A DNA stretch of 34,493 nt from Salinivenus sp. (GTDB lineage: Bacteria; Bacteroidota; Rhodothermia; Rhodothermales; Salinibacteraceae): assembly GCA_018609755.1 (NCBI GenBank), contig JAHENZ010000296.1, positions 1 to 34,493 on the forward strand, in the 5' to 3' direction. Made by a program: the position numbers and the translations under genes. The notes under the pieces were generated by a model, which worked only from the letters and a program-made list of their open reading frames with translations, ran no database searches and was not told where the DNA came from. Below, piece after piece: positions 33,687 through 34,493 of the stretch (position 1 is the first letter of the stretch; each line of letters begins with the position of its first letter).

Positions 33687-34493
33687 CTACTGGAGGGCGC
33701 GGGACAGTACGTAACTGATCCGAAATCGAACGCGAGTCTGAAAATTCGACACTGTTTCGGAAGGCTGGGTCCCGTCGTAACGGTACGTCACTTCAGCCCC
33801 GGTGGTCAGTCTCAGGCTGTTCTCGACGAAAACAACGAGATCGGACGAAAGGGTGTACCGATTCTCAGGACGGAAAGCCTCGCGACCCAGTGGATTTTGC
33901 CGGTAGTTGAGGGAGGTCGACATCCGAGTGTCGAGACGGAACCGGTCGGCGAGGACCCAGAGCCACTCCCCCTCTGCGTGAAAACCGACTTCATGATCGA
34001 CCGAGCTCTGGATGTCATTTAATTCATACGGCGCCTCATTTTCCAGAAAGTACTCGTACGAGGCCGAGAAGTCGGCTCCCAATTGATGTCGGAGCGTGAC
34101 GTTGCGGTACCAGCGACCCTGGACGAATCCGCCGATCGTCGCCTGGGTCGCCAGGGTGCGGTCCGTGAGTTGATCATCTTCAGAGTCACGTTCCAGCCTT
34201 CGGTCATAGGAAGCCGACGGTCCGATTTGGAGCTCCGCTCCCTCCCGCCGGAGGCCGACCGACTCCTCCAACACGTCCGCCACGTAGAACGTCTCGAACG
34301 GCGACCGGTCGGCCGCGTCGATCTGATCGAAGAAATCACGCCAGAAGACCTTGTCGGATCGGTCATAGACGGCCTCGTATCCCGGGCGCCGGGCCAGCTG
34401 GTGCGCTGCCTTTTGTACCTGTTCGTCGGACAGCGACGTACCCGGGGCCACCGATCGAAGGCGTTCTCGCACCCGAAGGGCGCGCACCACGGG
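33687..34493 (-). CDS. Outer-membrane beta-barrel protein, C-terminal part (partial)
   Basis: The last 268 or so codons of a gene that continues beyond the right edge of the window. The first visible part (about 100 residues) is helical and charged, with DEQVQKAAHQLARRPGYEAV. The rest is a run of beta-strands: TQATIGGFVQGRWYRNVTLR, LGADFSASYEYFLEN, VGFHAEGEWLWVLADRFRLD, TRMSTSLNYRQNP, SLRLTTGAEVTYRYDG, TRVRFRISYVLSRAL. A barrel or porin-like protein is likely. The true start, any signal peptide and the full family are outside the window. It is convergent with the small barrel gene; the 141-base gap between them has no clear terminator. Confidence 0.75.
   Translation of the reverse strand, partial: PVVRALRVRERLRSVAPGTSLSDEQVQKAAHQLARRPGYEAVYDRSDKVFWRDFFDQIDAADRSPFETFYVADVLEESVGLRREGAELQIGPSASYDRRLERDSEDDQLTDRTLATQATIGGFVQGRWYRNVTLRHQLGADFSASYEYFLENEAPYELNDIQSSVDHEVGFHAEGEWLWVLADRFRLDTRMSTSLNYRQNPLGREAFRPENRYTLSSDLVVFVENSLRLTTGAEVTYRYDGTQPSETVSNFQTRVRFRISYVLSRALQ

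Noticed and set aside
1-34493. tRNA, rRNA, CRISPR or prophage
   Set aside because: I looked for cloverleaf-like tRNA sequences, regularly spaced repeats and phage genes in the gaps and saw none. A tRNAscan or Infernal run would be needed to exclude small RNAs.

Overview
This is a high-GC bacterial window with acidic secreted proteins, two type IX secretion (T9SS) C-terminal sorting domains, a hybrid two-component sensor with an AraC output domain, FadL/PorV-like barrels and few Shine-Dalgarno sites. Together these point to a halophilic member of the Rhodothermota (Salinibacter-like). That assignment comes from protein style and composition, not from a marker gene. I see no rRNA, tRNA, CRISPR array, complete insertion sequence or phage gene.

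Left part (1-14952): the tail of one gene and a candidate tiny lipoprotein come first. They are followed by a 1407-residue one-piece two-component regulator (periplasmic propeller, Y_Y_Y, TM, HisKA, HATPase, receiver, AraC). Next come two tandem paralogous giant secreted proteins of 837 and 2183 residues. They are built from one and three copies of a roughly 400-residue beta-helix module with GGAI/FxxN-type repeats and a 'choice-of-anchor Q' ending, and both end in T9SS type A sorting domains. The sensor may control these surface proteins, but only proximity supports that.

Middle part (14957-25449): a minus-strand operon encodes a SRPBCC-TIGR01777 SDR fusion, an FAD-dependent amine-oxidase-like enzyme and a four-helix membrane protein. 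It is divergent from a two-gene GT4 glycosyltransferase operon, across a 405-bp region rich in inverted repeats. An orphan phoU follows. Then a minus-strand cluster holds arsR, arsN2 and a membrane-anchored endonuclease/exonuclease/phosphatase protein, preceded by a separate GT28-like glycosyltransferase.

Right part (25450-34493): a 132-bp MITE-like element with TA-flanked terminal inverted repeats precedes two tandem carboxymuconolactone decarboxylase (AhpD-like) genes. One has an intact E/C/C/H site and the other has lost three of those four residues. The rest is mainly envelope genes: an unusual lipoprotein with a Tyr-rich middle and an Arg/Ser-rich tail, a FadL-like barrel, a secreted unknown, an MFS transporter and two further outer-membrane beta-barrel candidates, the last cut by the window edge. 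A 59-bp nested palindrome lies between two convergent genes.

The points most worth a second look are the catalytically degenerate AhpD-like paralog, the Arg/Ser-rich lipoprotein in an acidic proteome, the modular adhesin pair, the MITE and the nested palindrome.
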